A stretch of 38,309 nucleotides of DNA. Origin: Actinomycetes bacterium (GTDB taxonomy: Bacteria > Actinomycetota > Acidimicrobiia > Acidimicrobiales > Ilumatobacteraceae). The stretch is taken from positions 1 through 38,309 of the forward strand of contig BJFW01000010.1 of assembly GCA_014190095.1 (NCBI GenBank), written 5' to 3'. Shown here piece by piece: positions 17,465 to 26,914 of the stretch. A program made the position numbers and the translations under genes. The notes under the pieces were generated by a model. The model ran no database searches and was not told where the DNA came from. It was given only the letters and a program-made list of their open reading frames with translations. The stretch's first letter is position 1. Each line of letters opens with the position of its first letter.

Positions 17465-18436
17465 TTAGTTGTTCGCGGCCTTGCTGTGCCAGTTCCACGC
17501 ACTTGAAATGATTTCGCGGATGTCATGTCTTGCTCTCCAACCAAGCAATGCTCGAACGAGTGTTGGGTCTGCAAACACTGAAGTCGGATCGCCGGTTCGA
17601 CGCTGTGTAATGACGTAAGGAACCTTTCGACCACTGACTTGTTCTGCGATGTCGAGAACTTCAAGCACCGATGTGCCTTTGCCTGTACCAACATTGCACG
17701 CGAGGCTGTTTCCACCAGTTGCTAAATAGTCAAGCGCCTTAATATGCGCGTCGGCAAGGTCTTCAACATGGATGTAGTCGCGGATGCATGTTCCGTCTGG
17801 CGTTGGGTAGTCATTGCCGAAAACATTGAGAGGACCGCTGAAGCCAAGAATTGCTTTCATCACCAGTGGCACCAAGTTTTGCGACATTGACCAGTCTTCG
17901 CCAATGCTTGAATCTGAACTTGCGCCAGCAGCATTGAAATATCGCAGGCTCACACTTCGCATTCCGATGGCCTCGCAATTTGAGAGGAATCGCTCCATCA
18001 CAGCCTTAGTTTCTGCATACACACTTTCAGGCTGCAAGGGGGAGTCTTCGGTAACGGGCACGGAGATCGGGTTTCCGTATACGGCTGCTGATGAAGAAAA
18101 CACCAAACGTTCAACTCCGTTGGCGAGCAACGCGCGCACAAGGTTGATCGTTCCAGCAACGTTGTTGTTGTAATAGCGAAGGGGTTGCTCCATGGATTCG
18201 CCGACGGCCTTATATGCCGCAAAGTGGATCACTTCCTCGATGTTGTGCTTCTTGCAGATTTTTTCAATCAGCTTCTCATCCGAAATGGTGCCCTCAAAGA
18301 AGGGGACAGAACCGATTCGGCTTTTTGTTCCAAGTTCAAGCGAATCGAGCACCACGACTTCGCGTTGCTGCTGAGCTAACAGGCGCACCGTATGTGAACC
18401 GATATATCCGGCACCACCGGTAACGAGAACAGCCAT
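17465..18436 (-). CDS. galE: UDP-glucose 4-epimerase
   Basis: VLVTGGAGYIGSHTVRLL, VFSSSAAVYG, YAETKAVMER, RYFNAAGA, TPDGTCIRDYIHVEDLADAH. Confidence 0.95.
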   Translation of the reverse strand: MAVLVTGGAGYIGSHTVRLLAQQQREVVVLDSLELGTKSRIGSVPFFEGTISDEKLIEKICKKHNIEEVIHFAAYKAVGESMEQPLRYYNNNVAGTINLVRALLANGVERLVFSSSAAVYGNPISVPVTEDSPLQPESVYAETKAVMERFLSNCEAIGMRSVSLRYFNAAGASSDSSIGEDWSMSQNLVPLVMKAILGFSGPLNVFGNDYPTPDGTCIRDYIHVEDLADAHIKALDYLATGGNSLACNVGTGKGTSVLEVLDIAEQVSGRKVPYVITQRRTGDPTSVFADPTLVRALLGWRARHDIREIISSAWNWHSKAANN

Positions 18437-18460
18437 GTAATAACCCTAACGACTAAATGA

Positions 18461-19066
18461 CTAACGCTTAGGGCGGTCTTTCTTGTCGAGGTCATTCGCG
18501 CGCTGCATTTGTTTGTAGGCACGCACTTTCAGCAGGGTTGCAGCCGAGTAAATGTCTGCAACAGATCGGGGCTGATTGTCGCTGAACTCGCCGGCTTTGA
18601 TCTTCCAACCTTTTGGTCGGATGCCGAAACGCTTGCCGAGTAATGCAATAAAAATTTCGGTTTTCTCTTCGCCATAACCGGGAAGTTTTCGCAACCGCTT
18701 GCGCAACTCTTCTGCGTCCTCAACATCGTTCCAAATGTTTTCAGCTTTGCCTTTGTATTCTGCAGCGATGATGGTGCACATGTCGTAAATACGTTTTGCC
18801 ATGCTGGCGGGGAAGCGGTGAATGGCTGGCTTCGTGCAACACATGGTGACAAATTCATCTGCATCCATCGCAGCAATCTTTTTTGCATCGCAATGACCAA
18901 TTCGTTGTTTGATTGTGTATCCGCCTGTGAAGGCCCACTCCATAGGCACTTGTTGGTCGAGCAACATGCCAATCATGAGCGCAAGGCCATTGTTGTGCAG
19001 CAATTTGTCGGCATCGGGTTTACCGGTGATGTACAGCGGTTTTGGGTTTGCGCTTGCAGTAGCCAT
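18461..19066 (-). CDS. HhH-GPD-type base excision repair protein (TIGR03252-like)
   Basis: ALMIGMLLDQQVPMEWAFTGGYTIKQRIG; LRKLPGYGEEKTEIFIALLGKRFG helix-hairpin-helix. Confidence 0.85.
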   Translation of the reverse strand: MATASANPKPLYITGKPDADKLLHNNGLALMIGMLLDQQVPMEWAFTGGYTIKQRIGHCDAKKIAAMDADEFVTMCCTKPAIHRFPASMAKRIYDMCTIIAAEYKGKAENIWNDVEDAEELRKRLRKLPGYGEEKTEIFIALLGKRFGIRPKGWKIKAGEFSDNQPRSVADIYSAATLLKVRAYKQMQRANDLDKKDRPKR

Positions 19067-19081
19067 GGCTTCTAGTATCGC

Positions 19082-21793
19082 CTATACGTACAGTGCGCCA
19101 AGAGTTTCCGTCTGAATTCCATAACGTGCGATTGCGTCGGCCACGACGGACTTGTCGATTTGCCCAGAAAGAGCCAATTCGTGAAGCACGGTTACGACGA
19201 CGTGTGGCATGTCCACTTCAAAGTGATCGCGCAAAGCTTCGCGAGTGTCGCTGCGGCCCATGCCGTCTGTGCCAAGCGGCGTAAACGTACGTGCTCCCAC
19301 GTATCTCCCAATTTGTTCAGGGACAGAGCGAACGAAATCGGTAACGGCAACAATTGGGCCAGTTGATTGGCTGAGCAATTGGGTAACGCGTGGAACGCGA
19401 GGGGTTTCGGTTGGGTGCAATCTGTTCCAGCGCTCAGTGACAACTGCTTCTTCACGCAATGTCTTGTATGACGTGGCCGACCACAGTTCTGCGCCTACAT
19501 CAAAGTGAGTGTGCAGTTCTTCGGCGGCTGCACGTGCAGCTGCATGAGCAGAACCAGAAAACAGAATTGTTGCCTTGAACCTTGCAGGCTTAGCCTCGCT
19601 CCACTTATACAGACCATTCATAATGTCTTGTTCAATGGTTGGGGTCGATGGACGCACAGGCATTTGATAGTTCTCGTTGTACAACGTGAGGTAATAGAAC
19701 ACGTCTTCTGGTTTGTCCCCGTACATGCGTTCAATGCCGTGTTTGATAATTGTTGCAACCTCATAGGCAAACGATGGGTCGTACACCTGGCAGAAAGGAA
19801 TGGTTCCAGCGAGCACCAGGCTGTGACCGTCTTGGTGCTGCAAACCTTCGCCAAGCAGCGTGGTGCGTCCAGCCGTTGCTCCCATGAGGAATCCGCGAGC
19901 GCGTGAGTCGGCTGCCTGCCAAATGAGATCGCCAACGCGTTGGAATCCGAACATAGAGTAGAAGGTGTAGAACGGCACCATTGGTACACCGTGCACTGCG
20001 TAACTGGTGCCTGCCGCAATGAAGCTGGCCATGCTGCCGGCTTCGGTAATTCCTTCTTCAAGAATTTGTCCAGAGGACGATTCGGTGTAACTCAGCAACA
20101 GTTTGTGGTCTACAGGTTCGTACTTCTGACCTTGTGATGCATAGATCTTGAGTTCAGGGAACAATGCATCCATGCCGAAAGTACGGCCTTCGTCGGGGAT
20201 GATGGGGACTACGCGTGAACCAAATGCTTTGTCGCGAGCAAGGTTGCGCAACAGTCGGGTGAAGCCCATGGTGGTGCTTACCGCTTGATCGCCACTGCCA
20301 TTGTCGAATTCTGCAAAAGCCTGCGGGTCGGGAAGCGTGATTGGTTTCCGAACTGCTGTGGAGCGACGTGGAACCGAACCACCTAATGTGCGGCGACGTT
20401 CCATCATGTATTGATATTCAACGCTGTCGTGGGGTGGGCGATAGTACGGGGGTTCATCTGCCAAGAGTGCGCTGTCAGGAATTTCTTCCTCAAGGTGCAA
20501 TGTGTCCCGAAGTGTGCGCAGTTGCTCATCGGTCATCTTCTTGATCTGATGAGTTGCATTGCGGCCTTCAATGTCGTGACCGAGTGTCCAGCCCTTCACG
20601 GTTTTGCACAAAATTGCGGTTGGACGACCCGAGCCGAGATTTTCAGTTGCCGCTTTAAACGCTGCATACAACTTGCGATAGTCGTGACCACCGCGAGGCA
20701 AGGTGCGCAATTGCTCATCGGTAAGATGCGACACCATTTCGCGCAAGCGTGGGTCTGGACCAAAGAAGTGTTCGCGAATGTAGTTGCCATCTTCAACGAT
20801 GTAGCGCTGGAATTCGCCGTCGACAGTTGCATTCATCTTGTTCAACAACACACTGTCATGGTCGTTGGCGAGGAGCTCGTCCCACTTGGAACCCCACACC
20901 ACTTTGATGACGTTCCACCCAGCGCCACGGAAAGTTGCTTCAAGTTCTTGAATGATTTTGCCGTTACCGCGCACCGGGCCATCAAGTCGCTGCAAGTTGC
21001 AGTTCACAACAAACGTGAGGTTGTCTAAGTGTTCGCGGGCAGCAAGCGAAATAGAACCGAGTGTTTCTGGTTCATCACATTCTCCGTCACCGATAAATGC
21101 CCACACACGACTCTGCGATGTGTCTTCAATCTGTCGGTTCTGTAGGTAGCGATTAAATCGCGCCTGATACAACGCTGTGATTGGCCCGAGCCCCATGGAC
21201 ACTGTTGGAAATTCCCAAAACTCTGGCATGAGTCGTGGGTGCGGATAACTAGAAAGCCCTTTTCCTTCTCTGCCAATTTCGCGACGGAAGTGATCGAGAT
21301 CGTTTTCGTCCAGGCGACCTTCAAGAAATGCGCGAGCGTAAATCCCTGGCGCAGCATGTCCTTGAAAATAAATGTGGTCGCCGGCTGTTCCGTGGTCTTT
21401 GCCACGGAAGAAGTGATTGAAACCAACTTCATACAACGAAGCCGACGATGCGTAACTGGAAAGGTGTCCGCCAATTCCTTCTGCGTTTGAGTTCGCGCGC
21501 ACCACCATGACTGCGGCGTTCCAGCGGATATAGGCGCGAATGCGGCGTTCAATGTGCTCGTCGCCAGGAAACCATGGTTCGTGTTCGCGAGCGATGCTGT
21601 TGACGTACGGCGTAGAGACTGTTGCAGGAAAACTCACCTGAGCCTCGTGAGCGCGTTCAAGTAATCGCGAAAGCAAATACCGAGCGCGATTTTTACCGTG
21701 AGTTTCCACTACGGCGTCAAGCGAATCGAGCCATTCTGCGGTTTCTGTTGGATCAGCATCTGGCAACTGATGAACGGAGCCATCAAAGATCAT
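19082..21793 (-). CDS. aceE: Pyruvate dehydrogenase E1 component, homodimeric type
   Basis: 903 aa; AFIGDGECDEPETLGSISLAAREHLDNLTFVVNCNLQRLDGPVRGNGKIIQELE; PFYTFYSMFGFQRVGDLIWQAADSRARGFLMGATAGRTTLLGEGLQHQDGHS. Confidence 0.97.
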   Translation of the reverse strand: MIFDGSVHQLPDADPTETAEWLDSLDAVVETHGKNRARYLLSRLLERAHEAQVSFPATVSTPYVNSIAREHEPWFPGDEHIERRIRAYIRWNAAVMVVRANSNAEGIGGHLSSYASSASLYEVGFNHFFRGKDHGTAGDHIYFQGHAAPGIYARAFLEGRLDENDLDHFRREIGREGKGLSSYPHPRLMPEFWEFPTVSMGLGPITALYQARFNRYLQNRQIEDTSQSRVWAFIGDGECDEPETLGSISLAAREHLDNLTFVVNCNLQRLDGPVRGNGKIIQELEATFRGAGWNVIKVVWGSKWDELLANDHDSVLLNKMNATVDGEFQRYIVEDGNYIREHFFGPDPRLREMVSHLTDEQLRTLPRGGHDYRKLYAAFKAATENLGSGRPTAILCKTVKGWTLGHDIEGRNATHQIKKMTDEQLRTLRDTLHLEEEIPDSALLADEPPYYRPPHDSVEYQYMMERRRTLGGSVPRRSTAVRKPITLPDPQAFAEFDNGSGDQAVSTTMGFTRLLRNLARDKAFGSRVVPIIPDEGRTFGMDALFPELKIYASQGQKYEPVDHKLLLSYTESSSGQILEEGITEAGSMASFIAAGTSYAVHGVPMVPFYTFYSMFGFQRVGDLIWQAADSRARGFLMGATAGRTTLLGEGLQHQDGHSLVLAGTIPFCQVYDPSFAYEVATIIKHGIERMYGDKPEDVFYYLTLYNENYQMPVRPSTPTIEQDIMNGLYKWSEAKPARFKATILFSGSAHAAARAAAEELHTHFDVGAELWSATSYKTLREEAVVTERWNRLHPTETPRVPRVTQLLSQSTGPIVAVTDFVRSVPEQIGRYVGARTFTPLGTDGMGRSDTREALRDHFEVDMPHVVVTVLHELALSGQIDKSVVADAIARYGIQTETLGALYV

Positions 21794-21861
21794 GGGGTTA
21801 TTCTCGCAGACTTACCAGTGGGTACCTGTTCGGGGCGCTTACATCAGTAAGTATCTACTTG

Positions 21862-22302
21862 ATGATTGTGATCTATACGGACGGCGCATGTTCGGGAAAC
21901 CCCGGTCCGGGTGGCTGGGCATGGGCAACCGCACCGACGGGCGAGCCAAGTGACACTGGCGGAGAAGCGCACACCACAAATCAGCGCATGGAAATCATGG
22001 CTGCGATGGAGGCGTTGCGTGCTCACGTGGATCATGAAGGCCCAATTGAAATTCGTTCGGATTCGACTTACGTCGTTCACTGCTTCCGCGACTCGTGGCA
22101 TGTTGGTTGGAAAAAACGGGGCTGGAAAAACTCACAGCGCCAACCGGTTGCAAACAGGGATTTATGGGAACCATTCATTGAGATGGTGCTTGCTCGAGGC
22201 GACGTCACTTTTACATGGGTGAAGGCACATAACGGAGAGCACATGAATGAACTTGTTGATGCGCTGGCTGTCGCGGCCTCTACTGGTTATAAGACGATAT
22301 AG
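21862..22302 (+). CDS. rnhA: Ribonuclease HI
   Basis: MIVIYTDGACSGNPGPGGWAW, TNQRMEIMAAMEAL, IRSDSTYVV, FTWVKAHNGEHMNELVDALA. Confidence 0.95.
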   Translation: MIVIYTDGACSGNPGPGGWAWATAPTGEPSDTGGEAHTTNQRMEIMAAMEALRAHVDHEGPIEIRSDSTYVVHCFRDSWHVGWKKRGWKNSQRQPVANRDLWEPFIEMVLARGDVTFTWVKAHNGEHMNELVDALAVAASTGYKTI

Positions 22303-22354
22303 ATAGGGTCGCTTCGGTTTCGCCACGACCTACGTAGTTGCGTAGTCTTGACCT

Positions 22355-23131
22355 ATGGATCTCAACGGAACAAGCGCAATCGTTACTGGCGGAGCATCGG
22401 GAATTGGTGAGGCATGCGTTCGCTTGCTTGCCAAGCGTGGTGCAAAAGTCGTTATCGCCGACATTCAAGAAGAAAAGGGCAATGCACTGGCCAAGGAAGT
22501 TGGCGGCGCATATTGCAAGGTAGATGTGACCAATACTCAGGACATCATCAACGCCACTGAGATGGCGAAGTCGATGGGTCCAATTCGCGCCTTGGTGAAC
22601 TCGGCGGGAATTGGTTGGGCACAACGCACAGTTGGTAAGGATGGCTCATACGAGTCGGCAGCGAACCTTGATGCGTTTAAGAAAGTTGTAGCCATCAACC
22701 TGGTGGGCACATTTGATTGCATTCGCATTGTCGGAACCGCAATGAGCACCAACGAGCCACTTGCTAACGGAGAGCGTGGTGCAATTTGCAACATGGCTTC
22801 GGTTGCTGCATTTGATGGTCAGATTGGTCAAGCCTCGTATTCAGCCTCGAAGGGTGGAGTCGTGGGCATGACCTTGCCAATCGCTCGCGATCTTGCAGCA
22901 ATTGGTATTCGCGTGAACACCGTTGCTCCAGGATTGATTGACACACCGATTTACGGTGAAGGTGAGAACAGCGAGCTGTTCAAGCAGAACCTGCAAAAGG
23001 GTGTGCTTTTCCCACAACGCCTTGGTTACCCAGAAGAGCTTGCGTCAATGGTTGTTGAAACCATCACCAACAGTTACATGAATGCCGAGACGATTCGCGT
23101 CGACGGTGGCATTCGCATGCCGCCTAAGTGA
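22355..23131 (+). CDS. SDR family oxidoreductase (3-hydroxyacyl-CoA dehydrogenase type-2-like)
   Basis: GTSAIVTGGASGIGEACVRLL, NSAGIGWAQR, YSASKGGVVGMTLPIARDLA, IRVNTVAPGLIDTP. Confidence 0.92.
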   Translation: MDLNGTSAIVTGGASGIGEACVRLLAKRGAKVVIADIQEEKGNALAKEVGGAYCKVDVTNTQDIINATEMAKSMGPIRALVNSAGIGWAQRTVGKDGSYESAANLDAFKKVVAINLVGTFDCIRIVGTAMSTNEPLANGERGAICNMASVAAFDGQIGQASYSASKGGVVGMTLPIARDLAAIGIRVNTVAPGLIDTPIYGEGENSELFKQNLQKGVLFPQRLGYPEELASMVVETITNSYMNAETIRVDGGIRMPPK

Positions 23132-23150
23132 TGTAGCGAGCAGCGTGGCA

Positions 23151-24056
23151 ATGAACCACGTTCTGCATCAACACCCATTTACGCCATGTGATCAGTTGCC
23201 CAACGTTGACGTTTCGAAGTTTCGCGCTTTAGCGATTCCTGAAGAGATTTTGCCAAATGAAGTTGGGGATCAGTTTCGTCATCGCATGGGTACGAAGCCG
23301 TTGGATGTCGCTCAATGGCTGCCAAGCGATGAAGAAACCGCGCCGACCATTGCAATGAAGCACGAACTGTTGCGCAATCGACGTGATGAAGTAGTTGGAT
23401 TGCTCGATGGTGGAAGCGACGCAGCAGAAGAAGCAGCAAAGCTTGTCGCCGAGTTCTGCGGAGTGCCATTGCATGCACGGGGAATTGATGCTCTGGTCGA
23501 AGCCTCGTTGCATATTGCCGACGACATCGTGGTGATGCAGCCAAAGAGCGTTGAGGGCAGCGAACAGCACTTGGTGGTTGTTGCTGGTGTGGTGTGCTCG
23601 CCAAGTCGTTGGAGTATTCAAACGAAATTGGGTAGCAGCATGATGGCTGTACATGCGCCAGTTCCGCAATACGCGGAACAAGTGGGTAAAGCCGTTGACA
23701 CAACGCTGCCGAGGTTGCGTGTTGACCAACCGATGGTGCGATCAAATTGGACCATTGAGGATCATTGCGCGTTGTTCCAACCTGTTGCACCGAGCAAGCC
23801 ATTAGTGCAAGACCCATCGCAGTTATGGATTCGGATGGAGCGACAAACGCTTCGTGCATTGCCGCAAACCGGCGGCTCAATGTTCACTATTCGCACATAT
23901 CAACAACCAATTATGGAATATGTGGCACGCGGAAAAGATGTAGCAACAACGTTATTTTCGTTGGTGAAGCGGTTGCCCGATGATGTAGCAAAATACAAAT
24001 CTCTGCTGCATTACCGCGAGGCATTGCTCACGTGGCTTGAGCCAATTACGAAGTAA
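23151..24056 (+). CDS. DUF3445 / heme-dependent oxidative N-demethylase-like family protein (PF11927-like)
   Basis: LWIRMERQTLRALPQTGGSMFTIRTYQQPI, GVVCSPSRWSIQTKLGSSMMAVHAPVPQY, RSNWTIEDHCALFQP. Confidence 0.82.
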   Translation: MNHVLHQHPFTPCDQLPNVDVSKFRALAIPEEILPNEVGDQFRHRMGTKPLDVAQWLPSDEETAPTIAMKHELLRNRRDEVVGLLDGGSDAAEEAAKLVAEFCGVPLHARGIDALVEASLHIADDIVVMQPKSVEGSEQHLVVVAGVVCSPSRWSIQTKLGSSMMAVHAPVPQYAEQVGKAVDTTLPRLRVDQPMVRSNWTIEDHCALFQPVAPSKPLVQDPSQLWIRMERQTLRALPQTGGSMFTIRTYQQPIMEYVARGKDVATTLFSLVKRLPDDVAKYKSLLHYREALLTWLEPITK

Positions 24057-25217
24057 TCAGGTGGTGTAGTCGGCATTTATGCGCACGTAACCGTCAGTGA
24101 GGTCGCAACCCCACACGGTTGCTTCTGAAGACCCGGTATTCAGACTCACGTGAATTCGAACATCGGTGCCTTTCATATATGCACTGAGTTCGCTTAGGCC
24201 CTGGTCGTTTACTTGCGTTGGGTACACCTCTTGTTCGCCAAAGCGAATGATCACTTTTTCTTGGTTGACATCGGAGTAGTGACTGCACTTGCCAATTGCC
24301 ATTGCCACGCGACCCCAGTTTGGGTCGGCGCCGTGCACTGCAGTTTTCACAAGCGGAGAGTTGACGATGGCCTTGGCAATCGTTTTCGCCTGTTCATAGT
24401 CACGGGCATTGTCAACATGTACTTCAATCAGTTTCTCCGCACCTTCGCCGTCGCGGGCAACTTGTTTCGTGAGTGACAGTGCAACTTCGTAAAGCGCAGA
24501 TTCAATGGCTGAGATGTTGACATTTCCTGCAGCGCCACTTGCGAGCACGATTGCTGTGTCGCTTGTTGAGGTGTCGGTGTCTACTGAAACGCAATTAAAA
24601 GTTTTTGCAATGATGCGTTGAAAAACGCTGTTCAATTCACTCGGTGCAATATCGGCATCGGTGAACATCAAGGTAATGAGCGTTGCCATGTTTGGCTCGA
24701 TCATTCCAACACCTTTTGCAACACCAACCACGCGTGCGCTTGAACCAGCCACAACGCATTCGGCAACTTTGCTTACCGTGTCGGTAGTCATGATGCCGCG
24801 GGCAACATCGTCGGCCGATGTTCCCTGTGGTTGCGCAGGAAGCACGGCAAGTCCTGCGCGAACTTTGTCCATTGGATACTGACGGCCGATAACTCCGGTA
24901 GAGGCAATCAATACGTCGTGAGAATTACAGCCCAATGCAGATGAAACTCCTGCGACTACTTCGCGGGCATTACTCATTCCTAACTCACCAGTAGCGACGT
25001 TGGCGTTTTTTGAAATGACCACCACTGCCTTGGCTTTGTGGTTGGCAATATGTTCGCGGCTCACTACAACGCTAGGCCCGGCAAAGCGACTTTGCGTAAA
25101 CATTCCGGCCGCAGAACACACTGTGTCGGCTACCACGAGCGTGAAATCGTCTGTGGCATCTTTAATGCCCACATTTGTTACGTGAGCGCGGAATCCTTTT
25201 GGAAGTGAAATGGCCAT
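24057..25217 (-). CDS. argJ: Bifunctional ornithine acetyltransferase / N-acetylglutamate synthase
   Basis: GVIGRQYPMDKV, AKGVGMIEPNMATLITLMFTDADI, SVDTDTSTSDT (autocleavage-type Thr region), DPNWGRVAMAIG. Confidence 0.95.
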   Translation of the reverse strand: MAISLPKGFRAHVTNVGIKDATDDFTLVVADTVCSAAGMFTQSRFAGPSVVVSREHIANHKAKAVVVISKNANVATGELGMSNAREVVAGVSSALGCNSHDVLIASTGVIGRQYPMDKVRAGLAVLPAQPQGTSADDVARGIMTTDTVSKVAECVVAGSSARVVGVAKGVGMIEPNMATLITLMFTDADIAPSELNSVFQRIIAKTFNCVSVDTDTSTSDTAIVLASGAAGNVNISAIESALYEVALSLTKQVARDGEGAEKLIEVHVDNARDYEQAKTIAKAIVNSPLVKTAVHGADPNWGRVAMAIGKCSHYSDVNQEKVIIRFGEQEVYPTQVNDQGLSELSAYMKGTDVRIHVSLNTGSSEATVWGCDLTDGYVRINADYTT

Positions 25218-25219
25218 GG

Positions 25220-25666
25220 TTATGCGGCGAAGTGCTTCTCGATGTTTTCAAGAGTTTTCATCATGGCCTTCTCGTTGCTCTTCATAGAGCCCCTTAATTT
25301 GAGAATGAGAATTGACTTGCTTCCGTTGTAATCAAACTGTTCAGTGACTTTTGTGCCACGATCAACAGGTTCAAGGATGTAACGCCAGATATGACCACCG
25401 AAATGCTGCCAAGCAATGCGTCGATTTTCATCAAATTCAACAACGGTGTTCGTCATTTTGTAGGGGACACCGATCTTCATGTCCATCGCAAACTTTGCGC
25501 CTAGGGATAAGCGTTGTGGAGCAGAAACTTGTGCGGCTTTGACGCTGCCAGAGCCATCAATCTTTGAGTGCTGGCGTGGGTCGGCAAGAATTTCGAAAAT
25601 CAAACCAGGAGCTGTAGGAATAAAGCGTTCAACAGAAACGATTTTGTTTTTCACGTCGTGAGTCAT
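25220..25666 (-). CDS. SRPBCC family (polyketide cyclase/START-like) protein
   Basis: VSVERFIPTAPGLIFEILADPRQHSKIDGSGSVKAAQ...WRYILEPVDRGTKVTEQFDY. Confidence 0.85.
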   Translation of the reverse strand: MTHDVKNKIVSVERFIPTAPGLIFEILADPRQHSKIDGSGSVKAAQVSAPQRLSLGAKFAMDMKIGVPYKMTNTVVEFDENRRIAWQHFGGHIWRYILEPVDRGTKVTEQFDYNGSKSILILKLRGSMKSNEKAMMKTLENIEKHFAA

Positions 25667-25675
25667 GCAATCAGG

Positions 25676-26914
25676 CTAGGCGAGAGACCGAACAACAGCT
25701 TCACCACAGCGTCGTCCGGAAAACATCGCACCTTGGATTGAGCCTGTGTCTCTGTGGTCACCACAAACAAATAGACCATTGCCAAGATTGACGGGCTGCT
25801 TAGGCGAAAACGGTGGTTTTTGAACAGGTCCGCCGTGCTCGATGATGTAGGTGCGCAAATGCTTCCAGTCATCTACTTGCGGCCCCCACCATGAACGAAG
25901 TTGTGCGCGGCTCATTGCCTCTAGATCGCCATCGGTAACTCCCGGAAGGGCTGCAACAATGAGGTGCTTATCTGCAGGCGCATACGACGGAGCAACATTG
26001 CTGATTACTGCAACATTGAGAACTGGTCCATTTCCGGTGCCATCGAGAACTACATACTTTTCTTTTGTTGGGGGAGTATCAGCCGAGAAGTAGACACACC
26101 CAACTTTTCGTGATTCAACTATTGGGATACCGAGCAGCGAAGAAGCAGTTGGTCCATCAGTGGCGACGACAACTGCGCGCGCTGAAATGCTTTCACCAGA
26201 TGCAAGTGTGACTTTTGCACCTTCAACTTTGCTCACACGGGTGTTGAGGTGCACTGTCCCATCGGAAAGTCTGCTTGCCATTTGTAATGGGAGCGCGTGC
26301 ATACCGCGCGATGGCAGCACGCTTTGACCTTCACTCAGTGATCTGAAAATTATGTCAAACATCCGTCGCGATGTCGCAAGATGCGGATCGAGTTGTATTC
26401 CACCGAAGAGCGGTCTGAAAAATCGATTGATGATTTTGGTAGAGAAACCAAATGCTCGTAGTGCTACATCTGTAGAAACATCTTGTCCGCCAAGGAGAGC
26501 CGCAGGCTTGCGGCGCATCACACGTGCGCGCAACACCACAATTCGCGCCTTGTCAAACACGCCGCCAATTGGGGCTAAGGCAGTCGTGGCAAGGGTTTGA
26601 GGTTTGCGAAAAGGGTCGGAAACAGCGTGTCCTTTGCCGTTTCGCCATACGAGAGCTCCGGGGTCAAATGGTCGAAGATCAAGTGCGCGCATGTCAACTT
26701 GTGTCTGCAGTTCTGGGTATGCGGTGAGCATCACTTGGAAACCGCGGTCTAGTTGAAAGCCGTCCACGATGTCAGTGCGAACTCTTCCACCAACGGCATC
26801 ACTCGATTCGAGCACGATGACAGAAAGCCCGTGTCGCTGAATCTCGCGCGCTGCCGAGAGTCCAGCAAGGCCAGCGCCGACGATTACTACGTCACATTGT
26901 GATGGAAGGGACAT
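25676..26914 (-). CDS. FAD-dependent amine oxidase/phytoene-desaturase-like oxidoreductase
   Basis: CDVVIVGAGLAGLSAAREIQRHGLSVIVLESSDAVGGRVRTD; C-terminal GLFVCGDHRDTGSIQGAMFSGRRCGEAV. Confidence 0.9.
   Translation of the reverse strand: MSLPSQCDVVIVGAGLAGLSAAREIQRHGLSVIVLESSDAVGGRVRTDIVDGFQLDRGFQVMLTAYPELQTQVDMRALDLRPFDPGALVWRNGKGHAVSDPFRKPQTLATTALAPIGGVFDKARIVVLRARVMRRKPAALLGGQDVSTDVALRAFGFSTKIINRFFRPLFGGIQLDPHLATSRRMFDIIFRSLSEGQSVLPSRGMHALPLQMASRLSDGTVHLNTRVSKVEGAKVTLASGESISARAVVVATDGPTASSLLGIPIVESRKVGCVYFSADTPPTKEKYVVLDGTGNGPVLNVAVISNVAPSYAPADKHLIVAALPGVTDGDLEAMSRAQLRSWWGPQVDDWKHLRTYIIEHGGPVQKPPFSPKQPVNLGNGLFVCGDHRDTGSIQGAMFSGRRCGEAVVRSLA

Noticed and set aside
20411-21028. 205-aa plus-strand ORF antisense to aceE
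   Set aside because: Low-complexity shadow ORF opposite highly conserved aceE codons; no recognisable domain.
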